Shown in pieces: positions 31,602 to 39,872 of a DNA stretch of 41,632 nt (the stretch's first letter is position 1; every line of letters starts with the position of its first letter). Source of the stretch: Thermoguttaceae bacterium. Its GTDB lineage: Bacteria > Planctomycetota > Planctomycetia > Pirellulales > Thermoguttaceae. The DNA lies in the NCBI GenBank assembly GCA_017447865.1, contig JAFSMO010000109.1:1-41632 (forward strand). Reading direction: 5' to 3'. The position numbers and the translations under genes are program-made. A model generated the notes under the pieces. That model had not been told where the DNA came from and made no database searches. It was given only the letters and a program-made list of their open reading frames with translations.

Positions 31602-34600
31602 ATGAAAGTTTGTTCCCCCCTCCCCCTTCTTTGGGCCGTTCTGTTTCTTCTGTGCGGCCTGGCTGACGCGAAAACCGTCACGCTTTCTGACGGAAAAAAC
31701 CTGGAAGCGGATTTCAGCTCCGAAACGGGGCTTCTGGACGCGATCCGTTTCCAGGGCGAAACGCTGACCGTCCCGGGCGGCAGTTACATGCCGTTCGACG
31801 TGGATCAGGGCGAAAAGGAGACCCGAAACGAAAAGTGGGTCGCGTGGGGAAAAACCGAATTTCTCGGACTGGAGCAAACCGACGCCCAGACCGTCGTGAC
31901 TCGCTGGAAGGCCGACGGGAACTGGGACGTTTCGCTCATCTGGACACTCGACCCCGAGCGCCAAATGCTCGGCCGCCGCATGAAAGTCACGTGGAACGGC
32001 CCCGAGGAGGTGAAAATCCGCGCCTTCTGGTGGCGTTTTCCCACGCTCAAGATCGACGAGTCGGCGTACTTCTTCACGCCGGGCCAGTTCCCGCCGCAAA
32101 GGACCAGCCTTTCGCAGGACTTCGGCAAACGCTCTGCCTGGGATCGCCCCGGGATCGTTCAGCTCTCGCCAAAATGCAGCGCGGTTTACTTCATGGACTA
32201 CACGGACCCGACGCTCGACTCCGGCTCCACCGAGGTCACGCGCATCGGCGAGAATGAAAAAGCGGGCCTTCAGGTTTCCCAGGTCTTTTCGATCATGGGC
32301 CGCATGAAGCCCGGAAATACGCAGGAACTCGGCACGACCTGGCTCTGGTTTCTCCCCACCGATGGCGAAACGGCGCTTCGGAAACTTCAGGAAGGCTACG
32401 CCCGGCTGGGGATCGTTCCACCGGCCGGCACGCCCGAGGAGTTCCGGAAAATGCTTCTTTTCTCGTTCCATCCCGGCGGCTGGATCGGGAGCAACATGCA
32501 GGACCTCGGCGGGTTTAAAAAGGCCGTTCCTTACGTGGACCGGATCGTCGAGTCCGGCGCGAACGCCGTCTGGATGCTCCCGGTGGAGGACCGTGGAATT
32601 TACTGGCCACGCGATTACTACAAATTCCAGGAAGGCCTGGGGACCGGCGATGAGTACCGCGCCCTGGTGCGACGGATGCACGACTGCGGCCTTTACGTCA
32701 TGCAGGACTGCGTGCCCCACGGCGGAAGCAACGAGTTCGACCGCGCGAAACAGCACCCGGAATGGCTCGTTTACGACGAAGACGGCTCCACGTTCAATTA
32801 CTGGTGCTTTGATTTCAACTGGCCCACCTGGCGCGAGTACATGAAAAACGTCGCGAAGTACTACATGCACGAGTACGGGATCGACGGCTTCCGCATCGAC
32901 GCCGTGGGCGGCTCCAAAATCCCGAACTGGAACCCCGAGATCCCGTACGCCCGCGCCAGTTTCTCAAAGCTTCAGGCCGGGTTCAACATGCAGCGCTCGA
33001 TCCGTGAAGGCGTGAAAGAGGAAAACCCCCAAAACGGCGGCACGCTGGCGGAAGTCGGGAACGACTTTTTCGGCCTGACGAGCGACGCGGTTTACGATTT
33101 TGCTGGATGCTACACGGTTTTCCAGGCCTCACGGTCGCAGAACCCCGCCGAGTACGTGAAAAACCTGCGCCGCTGGCTCTACGAGTGCCGCCTCGGTGGG
33201 CTGAAAGACCAGCTTCGGATGCGCCACTCGGAAAGCCACGACTCTCTCCGCTCCCAGCTCTGGTACGGCGTCCAGCCCGCCCGCGCGATCGTGGCGCTGA
33301 CCGCCATGGTGGACGGGATCCCGCTTTTGTACCAGGGGCAGGAAGTCGGAAATATTGAGACGTACGCCAAAATCTTCGCCATCCGGAAGGCTCTGCCCGA
33401 AATGCAGAACGCGAATTACGACTACACGAGTGTCCCGGCACCCGACGGCGTTTTCGCGGTCGCGTACGAAAAAGACGGTCTGCGCTCCGTGGGTTTCCTG
33501 AACTTTAACGAAAAGCCGGTCCGGTTCCGTCACGTGCTCGGGCTGAATTCTCCTTTGGAGGTGACGGAAATGCTCTCCGGCCGCACCATCCCGGTCCCAA
33601 ACCGTGAGATCCAGGTCACTTTGCCCGCCTACGGGTTCAACGTTTACGCGCTGCGCCGAGTCGATTTCCAGCCGCCAGAGCTGAAAGCTTCGACGGCCGC
33701 GGCAAAACCAGTCTCCGCGCCGGAAAACGTTTTGGAACTGAAAGGTTCCAACTGGTCCGCATTAATTAATAGTCAGACCGGCCTTTTGACCTCCATGACG
33801 GTGGACGGCATGGAAGTACTCGGCAAAATGTACGGCTCGAATTTGTACGAAACTCCCGCGTCCTGCTTTTTCCGGAACAAAAAAACGATCGTTCTGGAGC
33901 GGCGGCTCGGCTCGTCCGCCTGCCGTTTCACGTACCAGAACGAAAACGACCGGCTCCGGTTCGACGTGGAGTGGATCGGCGGAAAAGCTCCCGAAAACAC
34001 CACGTTTTTCTTCACGTGCCCGAACGCTGAGATCTGGTCTGCAAAAACCGCCGAGGGTCTGCTTCGCGACCGGATCACGTTCCGGAACGAAGAAAACGTG
34101 AACGTGAACGCCCGCCACAGCATTTACTGGCGCCCGCTGGAACTGGACGTTCTGTACGATTCGCTTTACCAGCCGCTCTGGCGCGGGTCGTACCTCGGCG
34201 CGGAGTGGCAAAACGCCGCCGTGCGGTTCAACTTCGACGAGCACTCACTCCCGGCCCGCGTCCGCTGGCTGAACCACCTCGGAGGAAGCAAAGGCCTGGT
34301 CGCCGTGCTTTCACTTCAGGGGCCACTTGACGTGGAACTCCCGAGCCGCTTCACGGTAACGATTTCCGGAAATAACGCTTCCGGAGATGACGTTCCCACC
34401 GACGCAAATGCCCAGCCCACCACCCTGCTCCCGGTCAACGGCGGCTGGCTTTTTGAGAACGAATTCTACGCGCTGCGCCTCACCCGATCCGGCGCGATTG
34501 CTGAGTTCAAATCGAAAAAAGACGGCGGAAAACCCATTTTCAAATCAGGAAGCCTCTACACCGACTACGGCTTCGGCGAGCGTGGCAAGCGTTTCGGAAA

Positions 34601-35126
34601 CGAAAACGAAGTGGAAGTCTGGTCACGAATCGAGACTTTGGCCAACGGCGTGCTTCGGCTTCATTTCGAGGGCCGGCTCCGTCAGAAGGACCGTTTCGGG
34701 CGCATCCCTCAGACCGTTTCGTTCGTGACCGAGTACACGCTGGACAAAAACCCGACGGTGAAAATGCGCTCGAAGATCGACGCACCAAGCCTCCCGCAGG
34801 CCGGCCAAGCGTTCCTTTCGTGGATGATGACGAGCGAGGCGGTCAACGATTTTTCACTCGTGAAAGACGGCAAAGAGATCGCGTCAGGCAACCCACACGA
34901 AGCCCAGGGGCGTTCGGCCCAAAGCCGGGAACTGGGAGGCGTGCCGGATGAATTCGTTCTGAAATCCGACGGGAAACCCCTCCTGAGCGTCCGAAACTTC
35001 ACCGGGACCCAGCCGGCGAACGTTTTCTGCGACCGGGCGAATTTCTTCATTTCCTTCTGCGACGGCCAACTCCCGGAAAACGTCCAGCCCGTAATGAACT
35101 GCGAGTGGGAGTTTGAAGTGAAGTAG
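31602..35126 (+). CDS. Large secreted GH13-family protein
   Basis: A 1174-residue exported protein (signal peptide about 1-23, GLADA|KT). After a beta-rich N-terminal domain (about 25-270) comes a glycoside hydrolase 13 barrel (about 290-640). Region I is DCVPHGG, region II GIDGFRIDAVG with Arg431 and nucleophile Asp433, region III TLAEVGND with acid/base Glu484, and region IV SESHD with His546-Asp547. A short beta domain follows (to about 690), then ~480 residues I do not recognise, beta-rich, perhaps sugar-binding. All four catalytic positions are present, so it should act on an alpha-glucan outside the cell. The start codon follows the HtrA stop with no gap, and GGAGAG in the htrA end serves as ribosome-binding site. 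Confidence 0.88.
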   Translation: MKVCSPLPLLWAVLFLLCGLADAKTVTLSDGKNLEADFSSETGLLDAIRFQGETLTVPGGSYMPFDVDQGEKETRNEKWVAWGKTEFLGLEQTDAQTVVTRWKADGNWDVSLIWTLDPERQMLGRRMKVTWNGPEEVKIRAFWWRFPTLKIDESAYFFTPGQFPPQRTSLSQDFGKRSAWDRPGIVQLSPKCSAVYFMDYTDPTLDSGSTEVTRIGENEKAGLQVSQVFSIMGRMKPGNTQELGTTWLWFLPTDGETALRKLQEGYARLGIVPPAGTPEEFRKMLLFSFHPGGWIGSNMQDLGGFKKAVPYVDRIVESGANAVWMLPVEDRGIYWPRDYYKFQEGLGTGDEYRALVRRMHDCGLYVMQDCVPHGGSNEFDRAKQHPEWLVYDEDGSTFNYWCFDFNWPTWREYMKNVAKYYMHEYGIDGFRIDAVGGSKIPNWNPEIPYARASFSKLQAGFNMQRSIREGVKEENPQNGGTLAEVGNDFFGLTSDAVYDFAGCYTVFQASRSQNPAEYVKNLRRWLYECRLGGLKDQLRMRHSESHDSLRSQLWYGVQPARAIVALTAMVDGIPLLYQGQEVGNIETYAKIFAIRKALPEMQNANYDYTSVPAPDGVFAVAYEKDGLRSVGFLNFNEKPVRFRHVLGLNSPLEVTEMLSGRTIPVPNREIQVTLPAYGFNVYALRRVDFQPPELKASTAAAKPVSAPENVLELKGSNWSALINSQTGLLTSMTVDGMEVLGKMYGSNLYETPASCFFRNKKTIVLERRLGSSACRFTYQNENDRLRFDVEWIGGKAPENTTFFFTCPNAEIWSAKTAEGLLRDRITFRNEENVNVNARHSIYWRPLELDVLYDSLYQPLWRGSYLGAEWQNAAVRFNFDEHSLPARVRWLNHLGGSKGLVAVLSLQGPLDVELPSRFTVTISGNNASGDDVPTDANAQPTTLLPVNGGWLFENEFYALRLTRSGAIAEFKSKKDGGKPIFKSGSLYTDYGFGERGKRFGNENEVEVWSRIETLANGVLRLHFEGRLRQKDRFGRIPQTVSFVTEYTLDKNPTVKMRSKIDAPSLPQAGQAFLSWMMTSEAVNDFSLVKDGKEIASGNPHEAQGRSAQSRELGGVPDEFVLKSDGKPLLSVRNFTGTQPANVFCDRANFFISFCDGQLPENVQPVMNCEWEFEVK

Positions 35127-35140
35127 AAATTTTCTCACGG

Positions 35141-35162
35141 GGGGCTCGCAAACACGGGCCCC
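35141..35162. terminator. Hairpin between convergent genes
   Basis: An 8-bp stem GGGGCTCG/CGGGCCCC (35141-35148, 35155-35162, one G.U) 14 bases after the GH13 stop. There is no T-run, so it is a weak candidate terminator for the convergent pair. Confidence 0.45.
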
Positions 35163-35178
35163 TCATGATTTCCATTAA

Positions 35179-36177
35179 TTAATTGTGATGATCTTTTAAA
35201 TACTGTTCCGTCACGTCGTGCGTCTCATACCCACTCGAAATTTCGAAGAACGAATCATCCAGCGAAACATCATTTAGATGAGACTGCTCAAACAAAATCG
35301 TATAATTGAACGTTTCTTCCGGTTCCTCGGGCTCTTTCTCCCCTGACGGCACACGATAAAACCGGATCTGGATCGGCAGTCCCTGCGCTTTATCGATCAG
35401 AAGCTCCACGCACATCGGAACATCACCCGGCAGCTTGAACAATCCTCCGGTGGGGTCTTGCCCGCGAGCCTCCAGAATCTCTTTCGTCAATTCCGGTTTC
35501 AACTGTCCCTCAATCTGATAAATGGGCTGATTGGTTCCGGGGAATTGCGTCTCCCCCGCCATGGTGAACTGGAACGACTTCAGGATCCCTTCCAGAATCT
35601 GCGCGACATTCGGCTGGGAGTACCATGGATGCGCGATCGACGAATACTCCAGCGGCGACTTTTCGATCACCGCCCGCACGGAGGCCAGGTTCACGACCTG
35701 GATCTCTCCAGACTTTTCCTTCGGGTCCTTTTGATCGTCGGTCCTCCGTTCGGTCAGCGTCCAAAGCGCCTTCCGCTCGCCATTCAGAACCGAAAGCTGG
35801 TAAAACTTGAAGCGCGGCAGATAAAACGTGATCTCCCAGCGGGACGAAACGGTTTCTTCCGTTTTCGTGGAACCAATCTCACGTTTCTGGTAATACTCCC
35901 CTTTCCCGTTAAAGGTTTTTCCCAGTATTTTCGCCTGACAGTGCAAATAGGCGGAATAATTCCGGGCCTCCTGAATCGTACGAATCGAATTCTGGAGGAT
36001 GAACCGAACCGTCTGGTCCAATTTGTCCGAGGCAGAGGCCTGTTGAGCTGCTTCCTCACCGGAAACCGTACCGGTCACGAAAACCAGACTAAAAAAAAGG
36101 AATAATCCTGAAACAACGAAAACGCACTTTGCGCATTTTGCCCGATTTAAGGTCGGAAAAAAATTTTTAGGATACAT
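35179..36177 (-). CDS. Exported protein, possibly of the LolA-like fold
   Basis: A 332-residue protein with an N-terminal hydrophobic segment (about 18-39) that serves as signal peptide or anchor, ending TGTVSGEE. The rest alternates beta strands and loops: YSAYLHCQAKILGKTFNGKG, WEITFYLPRFKFYQLSVLNG, YQIEGQLKPEL, MCVELLIDKAQGLPIQIRFY and NYTILFEQSHLNDVSLDDSF. The closing pattern (DVSLDDSFFEISSGYETHDVT) resembles LolA/DUF-type lipoprotein-sorting relatives common in Planctomycetes. I cannot assign a precise family. It is convergent with the GH13 gene and divergent from the lipoprotein gene at 36489. Confidence 0.72.
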   Translation of the reverse strand: MYPKNFFPTLNRAKCAKCVFVVSGLFLFFSLVFVTGTVSGEEAAQQASASDKLDQTVRFILQNSIRTIQEARNYSAYLHCQAKILGKTFNGKGEYYQKREIGSTKTEETVSSRWEITFYLPRFKFYQLSVLNGERKALWTLTERRTDDQKDPKEKSGEIQVVNLASVRAVIEKSPLEYSSIAHPWYSQPNVAQILEGILKSFQFTMAGETQFPGTNQPIYQIEGQLKPELTKEILEARGQDPTGGLFKLPGDVPMCVELLIDKAQGLPIQIRFYRVPSGEKEPEEPEETFNYTILFEQSHLNDVSLDDSFFEISSGYETHDVTEQYLKDHHN

Positions 36178-36386
36178 TTGACAATTTGAACAATTTTATC
36201 AAAGAAATGGATCGTAACAACCGAAAATATTTTATAGCAGGCGTTCCCCCTGCGTGAACGGAATATTTCGTACCCACATCGGAACGTCATGGGGAATTAT
36301 ATCCGAAGTTCCAGAGATTTGCAAATGGAATTTTAAAAAATTTGCGAAAATTTTGGCAAAAATTTCGGAATTACCCCAAATTGATA

Positions 36387-36416
36387 TTGAAAAATTTTTA
36401 CGATTTGGTTTATATT
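36387..36416 (+). promoter_or_regulatory. Candidate promoter of the lipoprotein gene
   Basis: TTGAAA (36387-36392), an 18-base spacer and TATATT (36411-36416) lie 72 bases before ATG 36489. The whole gap 36178-36488 is very A/T-rich and holds only this promoter and the ribosome-binding site AAGGAG (36468-36473, with AGGGG nearer at 36478-36482); I see no RNA gene. Confidence 0.5.
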
Positions 36417-36488
36417 GCATACAGTAAAATACAATCAAGTCGCACGAGCAGGATGCGTAATTTTTTGAAGGAGTCATAGGGGTACAGT

Positions 36489-37415
36489 ATGAGAACCTGG
36501 TTGACAACATTTTTCTCACTTTGCATTATTGCCATGCTGGCGGGATGCAGAGAACAGACTTTAGGACCATACACTCCGGCTGGACCGGATCTTTCACAGC
36601 CGAACTATCCGGCAGGAATCGCTGGCCCAGGTCCTGGAGTCGATTTAGGCACACCGAATCGCGGGATGGGGGGAAATGCAGGTGCACCGGAAACCCCACC
36701 TGAAATGAGAACCTCCCAGCTGGCTTTCGTCGGTCCTCAGGGAGCCAAAGTTTCCTGGGACGTTTCCGCGCAGGGAATGTTCGACTCGGAACAGATGGTC
36801 TGTCCGTTCCGTCAGGATTTCCCCCAGAGCGGTATTTACCGCCTGAAACTCGTGGACATTCCGGGACACGCCGGTCTGGAACTCTATCCGACCATTGAAG
36901 TGGCTCCGGCTCTGCCGCGTACTCAGGCTTTCCTTGCGCACAGCATGATCCCGGTCAACTTCACCGAAGAAGACATCATGCAGGTCCGCAGCGGAAACTT
37001 CGTCACGAAAGTCATTTATCTGCCGGATCCCGAATTCCAGGAACTGGCTCTGGCCGTGGGTACTCCTGACACGATCGTCAGCACCCGCCTTGATCCGGGC
37101 GTTGACCCGGTAGCCGAAGCGGACCGCCGTGGTGCGATCCTCGCCATCATCCGCATGGGTAACAAATCGATCACTCCGGAAATGTCCCAGATGGGCAGCG
37201 TCGTCACGGACGAAAATGGAAACCCGATCAATGGCGGAGCCCCCGGAATGCCGGCTGGCGCGCAGGGTGGTTCCACTCCCTCCAACTACATTTCCGGCGT
37301 CACTGGTCCTGAATTTGGTACGCCGATCACGGAAACCCCACACGGGATCCCCGGTCCGGTGGAACTTCCGGAAGGTGAACGTGCCCGTCGCCGCGGCACC
37401 TACCCGGCCCGGTAA
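36489..37415 (+). CDS. Lipoprotein of a planctomycete envelope family (paralogue A)
   Basis: A 308-residue lipoprotein: signal peptide with lipobox LAGC (Cys20), then a Pro/Gly-rich linker, a central conserved domain (about 80-235) and a Gly/Pro-rich tail rich in TPITETPHGIPGPVELPEG. I do not recognise a named family. The central domain is shared with the gene at 37571: ELYPTIEV, TEEDIMQVRSGNFVTKVIYL and VDPVAEADRRGAILAIIRMG match ELYPTVEI, TKDDLYAAARGKFVTRIIYI and ADPVSVAKTLGRPVVRIQIG. The pair looks like a tandem duplication. Function unknown; an envelope structural role is inferred only from its location. Confidence 0.78.
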   Translation: MRTWLTTFFSLCIIAMLAGCREQTLGPYTPAGPDLSQPNYPAGIAGPGPGVDLGTPNRGMGGNAGAPETPPEMRTSQLAFVGPQGAKVSWDVSAQGMFDSEQMVCPFRQDFPQSGIYRLKLVDIPGHAGLELYPTIEVAPALPRTQAFLAHSMIPVNFTEEDIMQVRSGNFVTKVIYLPDPEFQELALAVGTPDTIVSTRLDPGVDPVAEADRRGAILAIIRMGNKSITPEMSQMGSVVTDENGNPINGGAPGMPAGAQGGSTPSNYISGVTGPEFGTPITETPHGIPGPVELPEGERARRRGTYPAR

Positions 37416-37473
37416 TTTTTCCAAATCGATTGGGTAAAGTTAATTTTGAGTGGCCGTGATGACACGACCGAAA

Positions 37474-37528
37474 GGAGCGGATTCAGGCAAGTGCACAGCG
37501 TTTTACGCGTCACGCCTGATTCCGCTTC
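37474..37528. repeat. Long hairpin between the two paralogues
   Basis: Arms 37476-37488 and 37514-37526 pair over 13 bp with one mismatch. Inside, GTG/CAC (37491-37493, 37511-37513) and GCG/CGC (37498-37500, 37506-37508) extend the stem around a TTTTA loop. It opens with GGAG and closes with CTTCC. It may end the first gene's transcript (though without a T-run) or act in the leader of the second. Confidence 0.6.
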
Positions 37529-37570
37529 CTGTTTTGCCGCCTTTCTATAACTCTTTAGAAAGAAACCTCC

Positions 37571-38320
37571 ATGAAAATCGATCTGACGAAAATACTCCTC
37601 GCGGGGCTTTGTGTTTTGGGCGTTTCGTATTCCGTTTTCGCTCAGGAAGTTCAATCCATTCAGGACGGCGCGCAGGTTCTTAACGCCCCTGAAACCGGCG
37701 AATACTTCCAGCATGTTCGTATTTCGGGCCCGGCCGGAGCGGAAATCTCTCCCGCGGCAGAAGGCAAATTCATTGAACCCATGCCTGCGCCGCAGTACTA
37801 TGCGCTGCAACTGGGGAAAACCTACCGTTTTCGCCTGACGAACATTCCGCTCATGCCCGGTGTGGAGCTCTACCCCACCGTTGAGATTATGGACCGTACT
37901 CACCCGCCGATTGGTGAGGAACTGCGCCACGCCATTGAAGTCGAATTCACGAAGGACGACCTTTACGCGGCCGCCCGCGGCAAATTCGTGACGCGTATCA
38001 TCTACATCGAAAACCCCGAGACCGCGATGCCAATTTCCTCCAAAGACCAGTTGGGCCAGGGGTACTTTGACGTCGCCGCCACTGCCGACCCGGTATCCGT
38101 CGCCAAGACGCTCGGCCGCCCGGTCGTCCGCATTCAGATCGGGGGCCGTGCACCTAATGATCTGGAAAACTTTGACCCGGCATTCCTGTATAACTGCCCG
38201 CCGTTTTTGCACTACCCGCCGGCTGAAAGTAAAGCAGTTCCGCCGCAAATCACGGAACCTGAGCCGAACTCGGAGCCTGAGGAGGCAATCGATGGAGTGC
38301 AAGAGGAAACGGAGCTTTAA
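37571..38320 (+). CDS. Exported envelope protein (paralogue B)
   Basis: A 249-residue exported protein; the signal peptide ends near SVFA|QE and has no lipobox, unlike paralogue A. The central domain (about 45-200) is shared with the gene at 36489, including GVELYPTVEI, FTKDDLYAAARGKFVTRIIYI and DPVSVAKTLGRPVVRIQIGG. The C-terminal 45 residues are acidic and proline-rich (PQITEPEPNSEPEEAID). No enzyme motif is visible. The gene lies 155 bases after paralogue A, behind a hairpin, and is closed by an intrinsic terminator at 38385. Function unknown. Confidence 0.78.
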   Translation: MKIDLTKILLAGLCVLGVSYSVFAQEVQSIQDGAQVLNAPETGEYFQHVRISGPAGAEISPAAEGKFIEPMPAPQYYALQLGKTYRFRLTNIPLMPGVELYPTVEIMDRTHPPIGEELRHAIEVEFTKDDLYAAARGKFVTRIIYIENPETAMPISSKDQLGQGYFDVAATADPVSVAKTLGRPVVRIQIGGRAPNDLENFDPAFLYNCPPFLHYPPAESKAVPPQITEPEPNSEPEEAIDGVQEETEL

Positions 38321-38384
38321 ACTTTTTATCCATACGCGCCCGGAATTCAGAATCACACGGCGCAGCGAAGAATTTAAAAAACTG

Positions 38385-38412
38385 ACGGGAGCGCAACGGC
38401 CCCCGTTTTTTT
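38385..38412 (+). terminator. Intrinsic terminator of paralogue B
   Basis: An 8-bp stem with one mismatch, ACGGGAGC/GCCCCCGT (38385-38392, 38399-38406), followed by seven T (38406-38412), 64 bases after the stop. A run of A on the left could let it also serve the convergent hydrolase-fold gene. Confidence 0.8.
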
Positions 38413-38461
38413 ATGGAAAACGAAAGTTCAGAGGGCCAAAGTCACCCCCATCTTTCACAAA

Positions 38462-39547
38462 TTAACGACTCTTCCAGAGCAGATCCCGTTTCGCCCCGCG
38501 TTTATCGACGAACGCCAAAATATCGAGCACAAAATCGGAATCCGGGTCCTGAAGAACCTCTGCGCCGTCTCCTTTGGCATCATAATTTCTGACCCAGCAC
38601 CGAGTATCAATGGCGTCTCTGCCACAGGTCTTGCGCAAGTAAGCTTCACAGACCTTTCCGAGTTTATTTCCTTTGGCACCAACAGTAAAGATAATGCATG
38701 ACATATTGGACGCCCAGGTCGGATAAGTGATCGTCTCCGAAAAGTTTGCACCCTTCACAAGTTTCGTCGGCGGAGCCACGAGGAAGTACCCTTTCACGTC
38801 GCCCATGCGCGCCATGGCTTTATTGCGTTTAACGTTCGGGTTCCAGTCGTTATTGGCGAAAAACGCCGTCGCAAGCCCGCCGTAGCCGACGCCGCCAACG
38901 ATCAATTTATCGATATTCAGTTCCCCTTCATTATTCTTCTGGAGCAGGAACTTTTTGATGCACGGCAGATCAAACATTATGATTTCCTGCAAATCAGCCG
39001 CGTTAATACGTTCCTTGGCCGAAAACGTTTCTTTGTCTTCCGGGCCAATTCTTCTATTAATGCTTTTCCCATGACCGCGAAGATCCGGGGTGATCACGGA
39101 GCAGCCGTTTGCCTGCAGTTCCTGGGCCAACACCGCCACATCGGAGCGTTTTCCGCCCCAGTCATGCAGAATGATGACCGGCACGTTCTTCTTCCCACGG
39201 TTTCCCGGATAGTAGGTCGCGGAGAGCTGCACGCCGTCTTTGCACTCCAGACGTGCCCCAAAAACCCTTTCCGGGTCCGGGATCGGAGCGTTCGGATCAA
39301 ACGTTTCCTCGTCTTCGCCTTCCACAGCTTCGTCAACGGGGGCAGCCTCGTTTTCCGCCGCAGCGGCACCTGAACGTTTCGCCCGAGGTGCTTCAACCAC
39401 TTCCTCTTCTTCAACGGGTTCTTCGACCTCCGCCTGCTGGGTTCTCGGACGAGCCTGCGCATCCGAAGTCAAAATTCCTTCAAGCAAGGCCACACAGCAG
39501 AAAGCCAGAAGGGCGGTTAAAAGTAAATCAAAGCGATTCTTTTTCAT
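38462..39547 (-). CDS. Exported alpha/beta-hydrolase-fold protein lacking the nucleophile Ser
   Basis: A 361-residue exported protein. Residues 1-32 form a signal peptide/anchor; residues 33-90 are a Glu/Ala/Pro-rich linker. The rest is an alpha/beta-hydrolase fold: VPVIILHDWGGKRSD (oxyanion region), VITPDLRGHGKS, and the elbow VGGVGYGGLA. In active enzymes the elbow reads G-x-S-x-G; here the sequence is G219-V-G221-Y-G223, so the nucleophile Ser is replaced by Gly. The protein is therefore probably inactive as an esterase and may be a binding or structural protein. A strong ribosome-binding site (AGGTGA) precedes ATG 39547. It is divergent from the lipoprotein gene at 39873 and convergent with paralogue B. 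Confidence 0.82.
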   Translation of the reverse strand: MKKNRFDLLLTALLAFCCVALLEGILTSDAQARPRTQQAEVEEPVEEEEVVEAPRAKRSGAAAAENEAAPVDEAVEGEDEETFDPNAPIPDPERVFGARLECKDGVQLSATYYPGNRGKKNVPVIILHDWGGKRSDVAVLAQELQANGCSVITPDLRGHGKSINRRIGPEDKETFSAKERINAADLQEIIMFDLPCIKKFLLQKNNEGELNIDKLIVGGVGYGGLATAFFANNDWNPNVKRNKAMARMGDVKGYFLVAPPTKLVKGANFSETITYPTWASNMSCIIFTVGAKGNKLGKVCEAYLRKTCGRDAIDTRCWVRNYDAKGDGAEVLQDPDSDFVLDILAFVDKRGAKRDLLWKSR

Positions 39548-39601
39548 GGTTCACCTGAAATTTCTTTTTTGAACTGGAAATAAATTAAACTCCTTTCCTT
39601 T

Positions 39602-39630
39602 ATTTTAATTCACAAGGAATGACTCGTCAA
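39602..39630 (-). promoter_or_regulatory. Promoter of the hydrolase-fold gene
   Basis: On the minus strand TTGACG (39625-39630), 17 bases, then TAAAAT (39602-39607): 10 of 12 consensus positions, 54 bases before ATG 39547. It is one of two divergent promoters in the gap 39548-39872; apart from these I see nothing else in it. Confidence 0.65.
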
Positions 39631-39803
39631 TCCCCTCCGGGAAATTTCTTGAAAAAATTTTTCTCGATCGGCGCCCTATAGAATACCCAACACACAAGAC
39701 CGTCAGAGTCCCGCCCCATCATGTCATCGCAGGCCGGGAGGCGTTCTCCCCCCGCCAGAAAAATCATTTACGAAAAAATTTCAAAAAAACCTTCAAATTG
39801 CTC

Positions 39804-39832
39804 TGGACAAAAAGAAACTTTTACGCTATTCT
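39804..39832 (+). promoter_or_regulatory. Candidate promoter of the coiled-coil lipoprotein gene
   Basis: TGGACA (39804-39809), a 17-base spacer and TATTCT (39827-39832) lie 40 bases before ATG 39873. Nine of 12 positions match sigma-70 consensus. Confidence 0.5.
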
Positions 39833-39872
39833 ATCACAGTTAATTCATGAAATTTCCTTTGCAGGACCCAAA

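Noticed and set aside
36178..36488. A possible small RNA or tRNA in the A/T-rich gap
   Set aside because: No cloverleaf, terminator or stable fold was seen; the gap is explained by a promoter and leader.
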